Below the pieces are notes generated by a model. That model was not told the DNA's origin, did no database searches, and was given only the letters and a program-made list of their open reading frames with translations. The position numbers were made by a program, and so were the translations under genes. A DNA stretch of 43,514 nucleotides from Chelatococcus reniformis (GTDB lineage Bacteria; Pseudomonadota; Alphaproteobacteria; Rhizobiales; Beijerinckiaceae), in assembly GCF_014640075.1 (NCBI RefSeq), contig NZ_BMGG01000015.1, forward strand, positions 1,060 through 44,573, read 5' to 3'. Below, piece after piece: positions 31,833 to 39,153 of this stretch (the stretch's first letter is position 1; each line of letters begins with the position of its first letter).

Positions 31833-32471
31833 ATGCGCGTGCTTGCTCTTTGTACTTCCGAGGTCAGCCGCCACGCTCAATTGATCGCCGATATGCATGC
31901 GCTGCGTCAACGGATTTTCCGAGGTCGGCTCAAATGGGACATTTCAAGCTCAGGAATCGTTGAGGTCGATAGCTACGATGCTCTTGGCCCGACCTACCTG
32001 ATCGGTCTCTCGGACGCCGATGAAGTCGTGGGTTGCGCACGGTTGCTGCCAACCACTGGCCCGACGATGCTGGCCAACACGTTTCCTGCTCTGCTTGGCG
32101 GTCATCCGGCTCCGTGCAGCCCAACGGTCTTTGAGAGTTCGCGCTTCTGCGTCGACACCGCGCATTTTGATGATGTCGGAGCGAAAGGCCTGCGCGAGAT
32201 GACGTTTGTCATGCTTGCGGCCGTTCTAGAGTGGGGGCTTTACGGTAAACTGGACGCGGTTGTCACGGTGACCGATACGCGGTTCGAACGCATCCTGAAA
32301 CGTGCGAGTTGGCCTTTGGAGCGTTTCGCGCCGCCGCAGCAGATCGGCAACACTCAGGCCGTTGCCGGCCGTCTTCCCATTGCGCAGAGCGCGCTAAGCG
32401 CAGTGCGGCAGGCGGGAGACCTCGCCGCTCCTGTGCTTGTTCTGCCTCGGGGCGACTGCGTCGCGGCCTGA
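31833..32471 (+). CDS. acyl-homoserine-lactone synthase (LuxI family)
   Basis: The product is 212 residues, normal for LuxI. It makes AHL from S-adenosylmethionine and an acyl donor. Conserved residues: Arg and Phe in LRQRIFRGRLKWD (about 24-36), the acidic motif VEVDSYDALGPTYLI (about 44-58), VVGCARLLPTTGPTMLANTFPALL, and ESSRFCV with the catalytic Glu/Arg. The C-terminal half includes GLREMTFVMLAAVLEWGL and VTVTDTRFERILKRASWPLERF. Ribosome binding site GGAGG before ATG. A lux box lies upstream. The stop overlaps the Shine-Dalgarno of the following LysR gene, so these are likely one transcript. The acyl chain cannot be read from sequence. Confidence 0.95.
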   Translation: MRVLALCTSEVSRHAQLIADMHALRQRIFRGRLKWDISSSGIVEVDSYDALGPTYLIGLSDADEVVGCARLLPTTGPTMLANTFPALLGGHPAPCSPTVFESSRFCVDTAHFDDVGAKGLREMTFVMLAAVLEWGLYGKLDAVVTVTDTRFERILKRASWPLERFAPPQQIGNTQAVAGRLPIAQSALSAVRQAGDLAAPVLVLPRGDCVAA

Positions 32472-32479
32472 GGGCCGGC

Positions 32480-33412
32480 TTGAACACATTCATGATGAAC
32501 TTCGTTTCGATCAAGCACGCGTTGGCGGTCGCCGACCACCATAGCTTCCGCCGCGCCGCCAATGCGCTAGGCGTGAGGCAATCGGTCGTAAGCCGACGTG
32601 TGCTTGCCCTGGAGGACGTTCTCGGCGTCTCGCTGTTTGAGCGGCATCATCGCGGCGTCGTCCTCACGCGGGCGGGCGCGGAGTTCCTGGCAGCGATGCG
32701 TCGCGTCTTCGGTGATTTGGAGAGCGCGGCCCTCACGGCTCGAGCCGCCGGTCGCGGCGAGCTCGGCCGCTTGTCGCTTGGGCTCAGGACATCGCTTGCT
32801 GGCGGCCGCCTCAGGGATTCGCTGATCGTGTTCCTCGATCGCTTTCCCGATGTGGAGGTTAAGGTCATTGAACGCTCGCGAGAGGAGCTGATCGAGGGCT
32901 TGCAAGCGGAAACGATCGATATCGCCGTTGTCGGCCAGCTGATTGATCAGCTGCTCGCTGACAATGCGATGCCACTTTGGGACGAGCGGATCATGGTCGC
33001 CCTTCCGGAAGCGCATGCGTTGGCGACGCGGCCGTGGATTGCGTGGTCAGGCCTGAGGGGATGTCGCATGCTTGTGCAGCGCCGCGACGCTGGCATTCAG
33101 CTGCATGAATACCTCATCAGGGCGATCGAGGCGCCCGATGCTCGGCCCTTGATCGTCGAGCAGGATGTACCGCGGGACAACATCCTCGCCCTTGTGAGCG
33201 CCGGCCTTGGCGTGAGCCTCGTTGGCGAGGCCGTGACCACCGTGGTGTACCCTGGCGTGGTCTTTCGCGAGCTGCGTGAGCACGGCTTGAGCAGCACCAT
33301 CCCGTACTTCGCCTATTGGAATGATAGGAGCGACAACCCGGCACTGCGCCGCTTTCTCAGCCTGTTGAGGGAGCGCTACCCGGTTCGCCGGTCCGATCCA
33401 ACGAATGGCTGA
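32480..33412 (+). CDS. LysR-family transcriptional regulator
   Basis: The product is 310 residues from TTG at 32480, preferred because GAGGG lies five bases upstream; ATG at 32492 and 32495 are alternatives but have no site. The N-terminal HTH is FVSIKHALAVADHHSFRRAANALGVRQSVVSRRVLALEDVLGVSLFERHHRGV (split over about 7-58). The effector domain has LSLGLRTSLAGGRLRDSLIVFLDRFPDVEVKVIE and LALVSAGLGVSLVGEAV. LysR genes beside luxI and trbI are a recurring layout on alphaproteobacterial conjugative elements, so a role in transfer control is plausible. It runs towards the trb operon, and its 3' end overlaps the DUF2274 gene of that operon by 56 bases. Confidence 0.88.
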   Translation: MNTFMMNFVSIKHALAVADHHSFRRAANALGVRQSVVSRRVLALEDVLGVSLFERHHRGVVLTRAGAEFLAAMRRVFGDLESAALTARAAGRGELGRLSLGLRTSLAGGRLRDSLIVFLDRFPDVEVKVIERSREELIEGLQAETIDIAVVGQLIDQLLADNAMPLWDERIMVALPEAHALATRPWIAWSGLRGCRMLVQRRDAGIQLHEYLIRAIEAPDARPLIVEQDVPRDNILALVSAGLGVSLVGEAVTTVVYPGVVFRELREHGLSSTIPYFAYWNDRSDNPALRRFLSLLRERYPVRRSDPTNG

Positions 33413-33656
33413 GCGCGGCTGCCGCGCGGCCGCGGCCTTCATGCGAACGTCGCGCCTGGGCAAAGCCTCTATCGGTCGCCATGAAGCGCGTGAGCATGGG
33501 CGCGATAAGTTTGGCTGGATCGAGCTTGGCCTGCCTGGTCTCCCGCGCGAGCACTTCGGCATAAGCGACGAGATCGCGATGCACGGTGGCCGGCAACTCA
33601 ACGGTGAGCTTGACCGGCTTGTCGTCGGCGATCGGACCGAGTTTCAACTTGGCCAC
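33357..33656 (-). CDS. DUF2274 protein, last gene of the trb operon
   Basis: The product is 99 residues from GTG at 33656 (KLKLGPIADDKPVKLTVELPATVHRDLVAYAEVLARETRQ, shown as its first half in two parts of the family motif), then DPAKLIAPMLTRFMATDRGF. This matches DUF2274, a small ribbon-helix-helix-like protein regularly encoded after trbI. It may bind DNA as a dimer and control the operon; this is inference from the fold-like pattern. The family core ends near residue 72; the Ser/Arg-rich tail overlaps the convergent LysR gene. It lies 25 bases after trbI. Confidence 0.8.
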   Translation of the reverse strand: MAKLKLGPIADDKPVKLTVELPATVHRDLVAYAEVLARETRQAKLDPAKLIAPMLTRFMATDRGFAQARRSHEGRGRAAAALSHSLDRTGEPGSAPSTG

Positions 33657-33681
33657 GTGAGTCTCCCTGAACAGCGATGTG

Positions 33682-34857
33682 TCAGCCCGGATAAGGCGCG
33701 AGGACGAGGTCGCGCGTGACGATCACCCGAATGACGAATCCTGGCCGAACGGTGAGCGTCGGCGGGACGTTGAGCTGCTTGCGCACGATCTGCTGGCCGG
33801 CGTCGTTGATGGTGTCCTGGCCGCCGTTGCGGATAGCCCGGATCAACCGGTCCTCGTCATCGTTACCCAACTCAGCGCTGACGCTCAGGAGGGTGGAGAG
33901 GCCAGCGGCCTTGGCGAGATCCCCCCAGTGATAGTCGACGCCATCCTCGAGGCCGGCATAGCCCTGGGGGTCGGCGCCCGGCTGACGCTCGAGCACAATG
34001 GAGCGGCCGTCCGGGAATATCAGCCGGTTCCAGACGAGAAGGATGCGGCGCTGGCCGAAGCCGACGTCATTGTCGTACTGGCCGATGAGGCGCGTACCCT
34101 GCGGGATGAGCAGGAAACGGCCAGTCGCGGTGTCGAAGACCGGCTCGGTCACCTGAGCGGTAATCTGGCCAGGCAGGTCGGAGCGAATACCAGTGATAAG
34201 CGCGGCCGGAATGACCGCGCCCGCCTGCAACAGGTAAGGCGACGCCGGCCGGGCGATCCGTTCAGCGCTGACGATGCGCCGGTCGACGGGGCCGTTCAAG
34301 AACGCGGCCTGGCGCTCGGCCGACGTTCCGGACAGCCCACCAGCGCCAGTCGATGCTGCAGCGTTCGAAGCCGGAGCAGCTGCACGTGCCTCGAGGCTGG
34401 CGAACAGGCGGCTGACGCGCGCCGCCTCGGTCTCCTGAAGCCTGCGCTGCTCGGCCGGATCGACGGTCGGCGATGGAAGCGGCCCGGGCACCGGCACCGG
34501 CTGTCCCTGCTCCTGGGCGCGCAGGATCGGCCGCCCGAGGTCGCCCGGCAGTGGCGGTCCGAGCTTCGGAATGCCGGTGTAGTCACGCGGCAGGCCTTGC
34601 AGGCCGTCCGCCGGCGGACGGTTCTCCGTGCTGTAGAGCTCGGCGGGCAGCCCAGAACCCTTGCGGCCTTGCAGGGCATAGATGAGCGCCCCGCCAAGCC
34701 CGATGCAGACGATGGCGCCGAGCCCAGCCAGGACTTTTCGCGAGAGCCTAGTCACAGGGGGGCGTTCGGCCCGCAGACGCAACGCCCGCGCAATGTCCTT
34801 GGGCCGCGGCGCATCGCGCGGCGCAGCGTCAAGATCGACCTCTGACTCCTCGCTCAT
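33682..34857 (-). CDS. trbI: TrbI, type IV secretion core complex (VirB10 family)
   Basis: The product is 391 residues. It has a cytoplasmic N-terminus, one membrane helix (LAGLGAIVCIGLGGALIYAL, about 43-62), a Pro-rich periplasmic linker, and the conserved TrbI/VirB10 C-terminal domain: LQAGAVIPAALITGIRSDLPGQITAQVTEPVFD, IPQGTRLIGQYDN, FPDGRSIVLER, and the end VRPGFVIRVIVTRDLVL. It spans both membranes and forms the outer core with TrbG and TrbH-like partners. ATG overlaps the trbG stop (ATGA). All residues of the domain pattern seem present. Confidence 0.95.
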   Translation of the reverse strand: MSEESEVDLDAAPRDAPRPKDIARALRLRAERPPVTRLSRKVLAGLGAIVCIGLGGALIYALQGRKGSGLPAELYSTENRPPADGLQGLPRDYTGIPKLGPPLPGDLGRPILRAQEQGQPVPVPGPLPSPTVDPAEQRRLQETEAARVSRLFASLEARAAAPASNAAASTGAGGLSGTSAERQAAFLNGPVDRRIVSAERIARPASPYLLQAGAVIPAALITGIRSDLPGQITAQVTEPVFDTATGRFLLIPQGTRLIGQYDNDVGFGQRRILLVWNRLIFPDGRSIVLERQPGADPQGYAGLEDGVDYHWGDLAKAAGLSTLLSVSAELGNDDEDRLIRAIRNGGQDTINDAGQQIVRKQLNVPPTLTVRPGFVIRVIVTRDLVLAPYPG

Positions 34858-35960
34858 GACCGGCTCCCGTCGCTACGGACGATCCTGACCTTTTGCTGAT
34901 GCTCGCCGCCCAGACGGAGCTCGGCTGCGGCGAACAGCCGGTCGACAATCAGCAGGTTGGCATGGGCCCGGTAGTTGACGATTTCCGGTTTGCCATCCGG
35001 ACCGATAACGAACAGCGGCGGCAGCTCGCCCTGCACGATCCCCCGTGGGAATTCGATGTAGACCTTGCGGCCATCGTCATAGGCTGCGAGCGGCCGCCAC
35101 GGCGGCGCGTCGCCCTCGATGGCGTAGCGGTAGCGCCGATCGGCGAACGATGGCAGCACCGGTGTTGCCGGCGCTGCCGCGCGAGCCCGGGCGGTACGGT
35201 CCTCCGGATAGGCCCAGGCGACGGCCGGCATGTAGGGCTTTTCGCGCGAGCGCAGCTCGATGAGATAGGTGCGGCGATCCGTGTTGATCACCAGGTTGCT
35301 CTGAAGGTCCGGTCGCGTCGGCTTCACCAGGATGTGGACGCGCTTGTCGTCGCCGCTGCCGCTTTCGGTGTCGCCGATGATCCACCGCGCGGTGTCGCCG
35401 GCGGCAACCGGGCCCGAGCCCGTGAGCTGCTCGCCCGGCTCGAGCGCCACGTCGGTGATCTGCCCGGGCGCGGCATACACCTGATAGAGCGCGCCAGGAC
35501 TGTAGGCGTAGATCTGTACGGCATTGAAGTAGCCGCCACGCCGCGGCTCGACACGCGCCGCGGCGTTGGCCGTCTCCACCCGGCTGATCGGCTCCTTCGG
35601 CTCCGCGGCACCGGGCTTGCCCCCACGCGCCGGCGTCCAGGCTGGCGGCGCGAGCTGCGGTTTTGGGCGCGGATCGGCCGGCGCGGGATCTGCCGGGAGC
35701 GACGGCACGTCGGTGTCGTAGCTGATCCGCGGCGGCTTGTAGGCGCAGCCGGCGAGCGCCGAAGCGCAGAGCAGCAGAAGCGGCCATGCGGATTTGCGCA
35801 AAGCCGCCGATCCGGAGCTACGGATCCGCGCACATGCGGACGACCGCAAAGCCGGATCTCCGCCGCTACGCGGACCCGACAATGCGGCAACACGCATCCA
35901 CGGGACTGCGGATCTCAGGGAAGCCGCGCTTCCGGCTTTACGGAAAGACGGCGTCATCAT
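34854..35960 (-). CDS. trbG: TrbG, type IV secretion core protein (VirB9 family)
   Basis: The product is 368 residues from ATG at 35960, which overlaps the trbF stop. The first 60 residues are unusual, with repeated motifs (AASLRSAVP, PALRSSACA, AALRKSAWP). A lipoprotein-like signal follows: WPLLLLCASALAGC with Cys in an LAGC lipobox. The VirB9 domain follows with VQIYAYSPGALYQVYAAPGQITDVALEPGEQL, VHILVKPTRPDLQSNLVINTDRRTYLIELRS and FVIGPDGKPEIVNYRAHANLLIVDRLFAAAELRLG. The true start may be a later codon close to the lipobox, with the repetitive part untranslated or extra. It forms the outer-membrane core with TrbI. Confidence 0.92.
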   Translation of the reverse strand: MMTPSFRKAGSAASLRSAVPWMRVAALSGPRSGGDPALRSSACARIRSSGSAALRKSAWPLLLLCASALAGCAYKPPRISYDTDVPSLPADPAPADPRPKPQLAPPAWTPARGGKPGAAEPKEPISRVETANAAARVEPRRGGYFNAVQIYAYSPGALYQVYAAPGQITDVALEPGEQLTGSGPVAAGDTARWIIGDTESGSGDDKRVHILVKPTRPDLQSNLVINTDRRTYLIELRSREKPYMPAVAWAYPEDRTARARAAAPATPVLPSFADRRYRYAIEGDAPPWRPLAAYDDGRKVYIEFPRGIVQGELPPLFVIGPDGKPEIVNYRAHANLLIVDRLFAAAELRLGGEHQQKVRIVRSDGSRS

Positions 35961-36640
35961 CCGAGCTCCCGGGACCAGCTGATGGCGTTGACGTAGATGC
36001 CCAGCGGATTTTTCCGGAGCCGCTCGGCATCCCGCGGCGGCTGCACGACGATGGTCAGGATGGCGGTCCACCGAGAGGTTTCGGCGAGCGAGCCGTCCTG
36101 GTAGCGGCGCTCGCTCCATGCCACCCGAAAGCTGTCGGGCGAGGCACGGATGACGCTAGAAACGTCGACGGCGACCTGCTGTCTGCCGACCTTGGCGAAG
36201 GGATCGTCGCCCTGAGCATAGTCGTTGAGGGCGAGCGCACCGCGGTCGGTGACGACGTCGTAGGCGCGCAGCCAGTTCTGACGGACGATGATCGGATCGG
36301 CCGAGACGGACCGGACCCCTTCGATGAACCGGGCAAGGTGCCAGGCGATCTGCGGATCGCTCGGCTGATAGTCGGCTTGCGCAGCCGCCACGGTCTGCGC
36401 CTGACCCAGCTTGTCGACCTCGACGACCCAGGGCACGACCGTGCCCCGGAGCGATTGCCAGATCAGAGCCCCAGCGAAGCCAGCCGAGAGCGCGAGCGAG
36501 CCGAAGGCCGTCAGCCGCCAGTTCTTCGCCTGCACACGAGCGGAGCCGATACGGTCATCCCAGGCCTGCGCGGCCCGTTGGTAGGGTGTGACGGGTTCCG
36601 GCGTCTTGCCGTAGTGGGTCGATGATCTGCGGAACATCAT
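35957..36640 (-). CDS. trbF: TrbF, inner-membrane mating-pair protein (VirB8 family)
   Basis: The product is 227 residues: a short cytoplasmic start (TPYQRAAQAWDDRIGSARVQAKNWRL), one membrane helix (FGSLALSAGFAGALIWQSL, about 47-65), then the VirB8-like periplasmic domain (VPWVVEVDKLGQAQTV, IAWHLARFIEGVRSVSADPIIVRQNWLRAYD, WTAILTIVVQPPRDAERLRKNPLGIYVNAISWSREL). It contacts the core and other inner-membrane parts. ATG overlaps the trbL stop and the stop overlaps the trbG start, so translation is coupled throughout. Length is normal. Confidence 0.94.
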   Translation of the reverse strand: MMFRRSSTHYGKTPEPVTPYQRAAQAWDDRIGSARVQAKNWRLTAFGSLALSAGFAGALIWQSLRGTVVPWVVEVDKLGQAQTVAAAQADYQPSDPQIAWHLARFIEGVRSVSADPIIVRQNWLRAYDVVTDRGALALNDYAQGDDPFAKVGRQQVAVDVSSVIRASPDSFRVAWSERRYQDGSLAETSRWTAILTIVVQPPRDAERLRKNPLGIYVNAISWSRELG

Positions 36641-37998
36641 TGGCTCTTATCGGCGAGGTCGATGGAGGCGCCGCTGCCGTGGCTGTCACCGGCACGGACG
36701 GCTTGAGCGGCCGCAGAGACACCATGGCTGAACTGCTGCGAGCGCTTCATGCGCCGGGCCCAGGCGGGCGGGCCGTCGGCTGAGGGCGATGTGGATGCAG
36801 CCGTCGCGCCGGCATCGCTCGATGCGGCAGGCATGCCCCCGGCCGATGAGCCGAGCGCTTCGGCGCCAGCCTTGCCGCCATTTGCAAAGCTCGACTGCAG
36901 GCTCTCGGTGGCGCGCGTCGCCGCACGGCGCAGCGGCGAGATCGCTGCGCCTCCCGCGGCGCGTGCTACGCCGCCGAGACCGGCAGCGACACCGGCAGCG
37001 CCGGACTGATCGGCGGCACCAGCGCTGTAAGCGGCCGATGCGCCGCCGGCGAGCACTGCACTGCCACGTGCTGCCGAGGCGGCACCGCCGGCGAGTGCGC
37101 TGACACCGGAACCGGCGGCCCCCACCGCTGCGCCAGCTGCTACCACTGTGCCGCCGGCGGCGAGGCCGGTGCCGACCGCAGCCCCCGCCCCGAGCTGCGG
37201 GCCGCCGGAGACGAGCCCGTTGGCGATGCCGGGCCCAAATATGCCGAGGCCGAGCAGCGACAGCGCGGCGAGCACGATCGCCATGGCTTGGTCGATGGTC
37301 GGCATGTCGCCGCCGAAGCCGGCGGTGAACTCGTTGAACAGGGTCGAGCCGATGCCGATGATGACGGCGAGCACCAGCACCTTGATGCCGGAGGAGATGA
37401 CGTTCCCCAGCACCCGCTCGGCCATGAATGCCGATTTGCCAAAGAGGCCGAAGGGGATCAGCACGAACCCGGCAAGCGTGGTCAGCTTGAACTCGATGAG
37501 CGTGACGAACAGCTGGATCGCCAGGATGAAGAAGGCGAGCAGCACCAGCGCCCAGGCCAGAAACATGCAGGCGATCTGGATAAAATTCTCAAAAAACGAC
37601 CAGTAGCCCATCAGGCCCGAGATCGATTCGAGCAGGGGCCGGCCGGCGTCGAGCCCGGTTTGCGCCACCTTGCCGGGATGCAGCAGATCGGTGGTTGAGA
37701 AACCGGTGCCGGAGGCCTTGAGGCCGAGGCCGGCGAATGACTCGAAGACGATGCGGGCGAGGTTGTTCCAGCTCGAGATCAGATACGCGAACACGCCCAC
37801 GAACAGCGTCTTCTTCACCAGCCGGCCGACGATGTCGTCATCGGCGCCCCAGCTCCAGAACAGGGCCGCCAGCGTCACGTCGATGACGATCAAGGTTTTG
37901 GCGATGAAGGCCACCTCGCCGCCGAGCAGCCCGAAGCCACTGTCGATGTAGCGGGTAAAAACCTCTAGGAAATGATCGATGACGCCTGTCCCGCCCAT
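36637..37998 (-). CDS. trbL: TrbL, inner-membrane channel component (VirB6 family)
   Basis: The product is 453 residues. Five or more membrane helices lie between about 20 and 255 (for example TLIVIDVTLAALFWSW, FLAWALVLLAFFILAIQLFVTL, LVLAVIIGIGSTLFNEF, AIVLAALSLLGLGIFGPGIANG). The C-terminal 180 residues are Ala/Gly/Ser-rich and probably disordered, as in other TrbL proteins. The sequence YIDSGFGLLGGEVAFIAKTLIVIDV near the start is characteristic. It forms part of the inner-membrane pore. It lies four bases from trbK upstream and overlaps trbF downstream. Confidence 0.94.
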   Translation of the reverse strand: MGGTGVIDHFLEVFTRYIDSGFGLLGGEVAFIAKTLIVIDVTLAALFWSWGADDDIVGRLVKKTLFVGVFAYLISSWNNLARIVFESFAGLGLKASGTGFSTTDLLHPGKVAQTGLDAGRPLLESISGLMGYWSFFENFIQIACMFLAWALVLLAFFILAIQLFVTLIEFKLTTLAGFVLIPFGLFGKSAFMAERVLGNVISSGIKVLVLAVIIGIGSTLFNEFTAGFGGDMPTIDQAMAIVLAALSLLGLGIFGPGIANGLVSGGPQLGAGAAVGTGLAAGGTVVAAGAAVGAAGSGVSALAGGAASAARGSAVLAGGASAAYSAGAADQSGAAGVAAGLGGVARAAGGAAISPLRRAATRATESLQSSFANGGKAGAEALGSSAGGMPAASSDAGATAASTSPSADGPPAWARRMKRSQQFSHGVSAAAQAVRAGDSHGSGASIDLADKSQ

Positions 37999-38002
37999 GG
38001 CG

Positions 38003-38380
38003 TCAGCGGGGCTCTAGCGATGGGGGGAGAGGCGTCAGCGAGGTGGCAGAGTCTGGCGGAGCGGCCCTTCTGCACGTCGGGCCATCCGCTGCGGCACTGG
38101 CACGATCCGGCAGCGGACACGACGCTGTGCGGGAGCCGCCGAGAAAGCGCTTGCGGTTGTCTGCCCAGGCTCTGAGGCACGCGGCATCCCGTGTCGCCGC
38201 CTCGCCCAGAAGCTGACAACGCTCCAGCTCGCCCCGCCGCGCATCGCGCGTCATTTTGCTCCCATCCGCAGATCGCCCCGGCGGCACATCCGTGCGCTCT
38301 CCGAACTCGAGCGCCGTCGCAGCCATCGCGATCACGACGAAAACCGCGGCGCCGAGACGGGCGAACATCGTCGAGTCCAT
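38003..38380 (-). CDS. TrbK-like small membrane/periplasmic protein (entry exclusion type)
   Basis: The product is 125 residues with an N-terminal hydrophobic segment (ARLGAAVFVVIAMAATALEF, about 7-26) that could be a signal or anchor, then a charged region with RRGELERCQLLGEAATRDAACLRAWADNRKRFLGG. That ELERCQxLG...DxxCxxAWAxNRxRFxG pattern is typical of the alternative TrbK found between trbJ and trbL in alphaproteobacterial elements. Such proteins are thought to limit entry of the same element. AGGAGG lies just before ATG. The last 35 residues are Pro/Ala-rich and less conserved. I leave the symbol open because the RP4 TrbK is only distantly similar. Confidence 0.8.
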   Translation of the reverse strand: MDSTMFARLGAAVFVVIAMAATALEFGERTDVPPGRSADGSKMTRDARRGELERCQLLGEAATRDAACLRAWADNRKRFLGGSRTASCPLPDRASAAADGPTCRRAAPPDSATSLTPLPPSLEPR

Positions 38381-38391
38381 GCCTCCTGCCC

Positions 38392-39153
38392 TCAGTTGCC
38401 GCCGTAGAACATCTTGGCGCTGCCGGCCTGATAGCCCGCGCCGGGCGCCAGAAAGCGCCGGCGCTGCTCACGACCCTGATCAGCGGCCGCAGCCTGCTCA
38501 GCCGATTGCAGCGCCTGAGCGCGCCCGTTGGCGGCCAACACCGCCGTCAAGTCGCCGAGCTGCTGCGCCTGGAGCGCCAGCAGCTGATTGCCGGCCTGGG
38601 CTGCCTGGAGCGCACCGCTGGCGCCCTGGCTCTGGCCGACCAGCGCCGACAGCTGCGTGCGGTTGGTATCGAGGTTGCCGACGATGCCCGCTTGCACCCG
38701 CATGGCATCCTGGAGCCCGCGCACCGTGTTCTGCCAGCGGCTCTTGGCATCGGTGATGAGCTGCTGGACCGACGATAAGGGATTGGCGGCGCCGTAGGTG
38801 GTCTGGAAGGCGCGGTCGACCTGGTCGACGTTGAACGCGATGCTCTGGGCTTGGCTCAGCAGCTGCTGCGTGCGCTGGATCGACTGCTGGAGCTGCTGGA
38901 GGGACGAGTACGGCAGGCTCGCCAGGTTCTTGGCCTGGTTGATCAGCATCTGCGCTTCGTTCTGAAGCGAGGTGATCTGGTTGGTCACCTGCTGCAGGGA
39001 CCGAGCCGCCTGGAGCAGGTTCTGGCCATAGTTGGTCGGGTCGTAGACCAGCATCTGCGCCGCCGCGGGGCGGACGGTGAGAGCAGGCACAGCGAGCACA
39101 ACGGCAAGAGCCGACGCGGCCCGAAGCACAGCGCCAGAGCGATGGTGAGTCAT
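38392..39153 (-). CDS. trbJ: TrbJ, periplasmic pilus-biogenesis protein (VirB5 family)
   Basis: The product is 253 residues from ATG at 39153, which overlaps the trbE stop (ATGA); the longer open frame runs into trbE and is rejected. Signal peptide: VLRAASALAVVLAVPALTVRPAAAQ. The mature part starts MLVYDPTNYGQNLLQAARSLQQVTNQITSLQNEAQMLINQAKNLASLP and is a long Gln-rich coiled coil (about 40-230), ending RRFLAPGAGYQAGSAKMFYGGN. This is the standard TrbJ pattern. It is located in the periplasm and probably at the pilus tip. It lies 11 bases before trbK. Confidence 0.94.
   Translation of the reverse strand: MTHHRSGAVLRAASALAVVLAVPALTVRPAAAQMLVYDPTNYGQNLLQAARSLQQVTNQITSLQNEAQMLINQAKNLASLPYSSLQQLQQSIQRTQQLLSQAQSIAFNVDQVDRAFQTTYGAANPLSSVQQLITDAKSRWQNTVRGLQDAMRVQAGIVGNLDTNRTQLSALVGQSQGASGALQAAQAGNQLLALQAQQLGDLTAVLAANGRAQALQSAEQAAAADQGREQRRRFLAPGAGYQAGSAKMFYGGN

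Noticed and set aside
33679-34845. 388-codon plus-strand ORF opposite trbI
   Set aside because: Shadow frame of trbI; trbI has the full family pattern and coupling with trbG.
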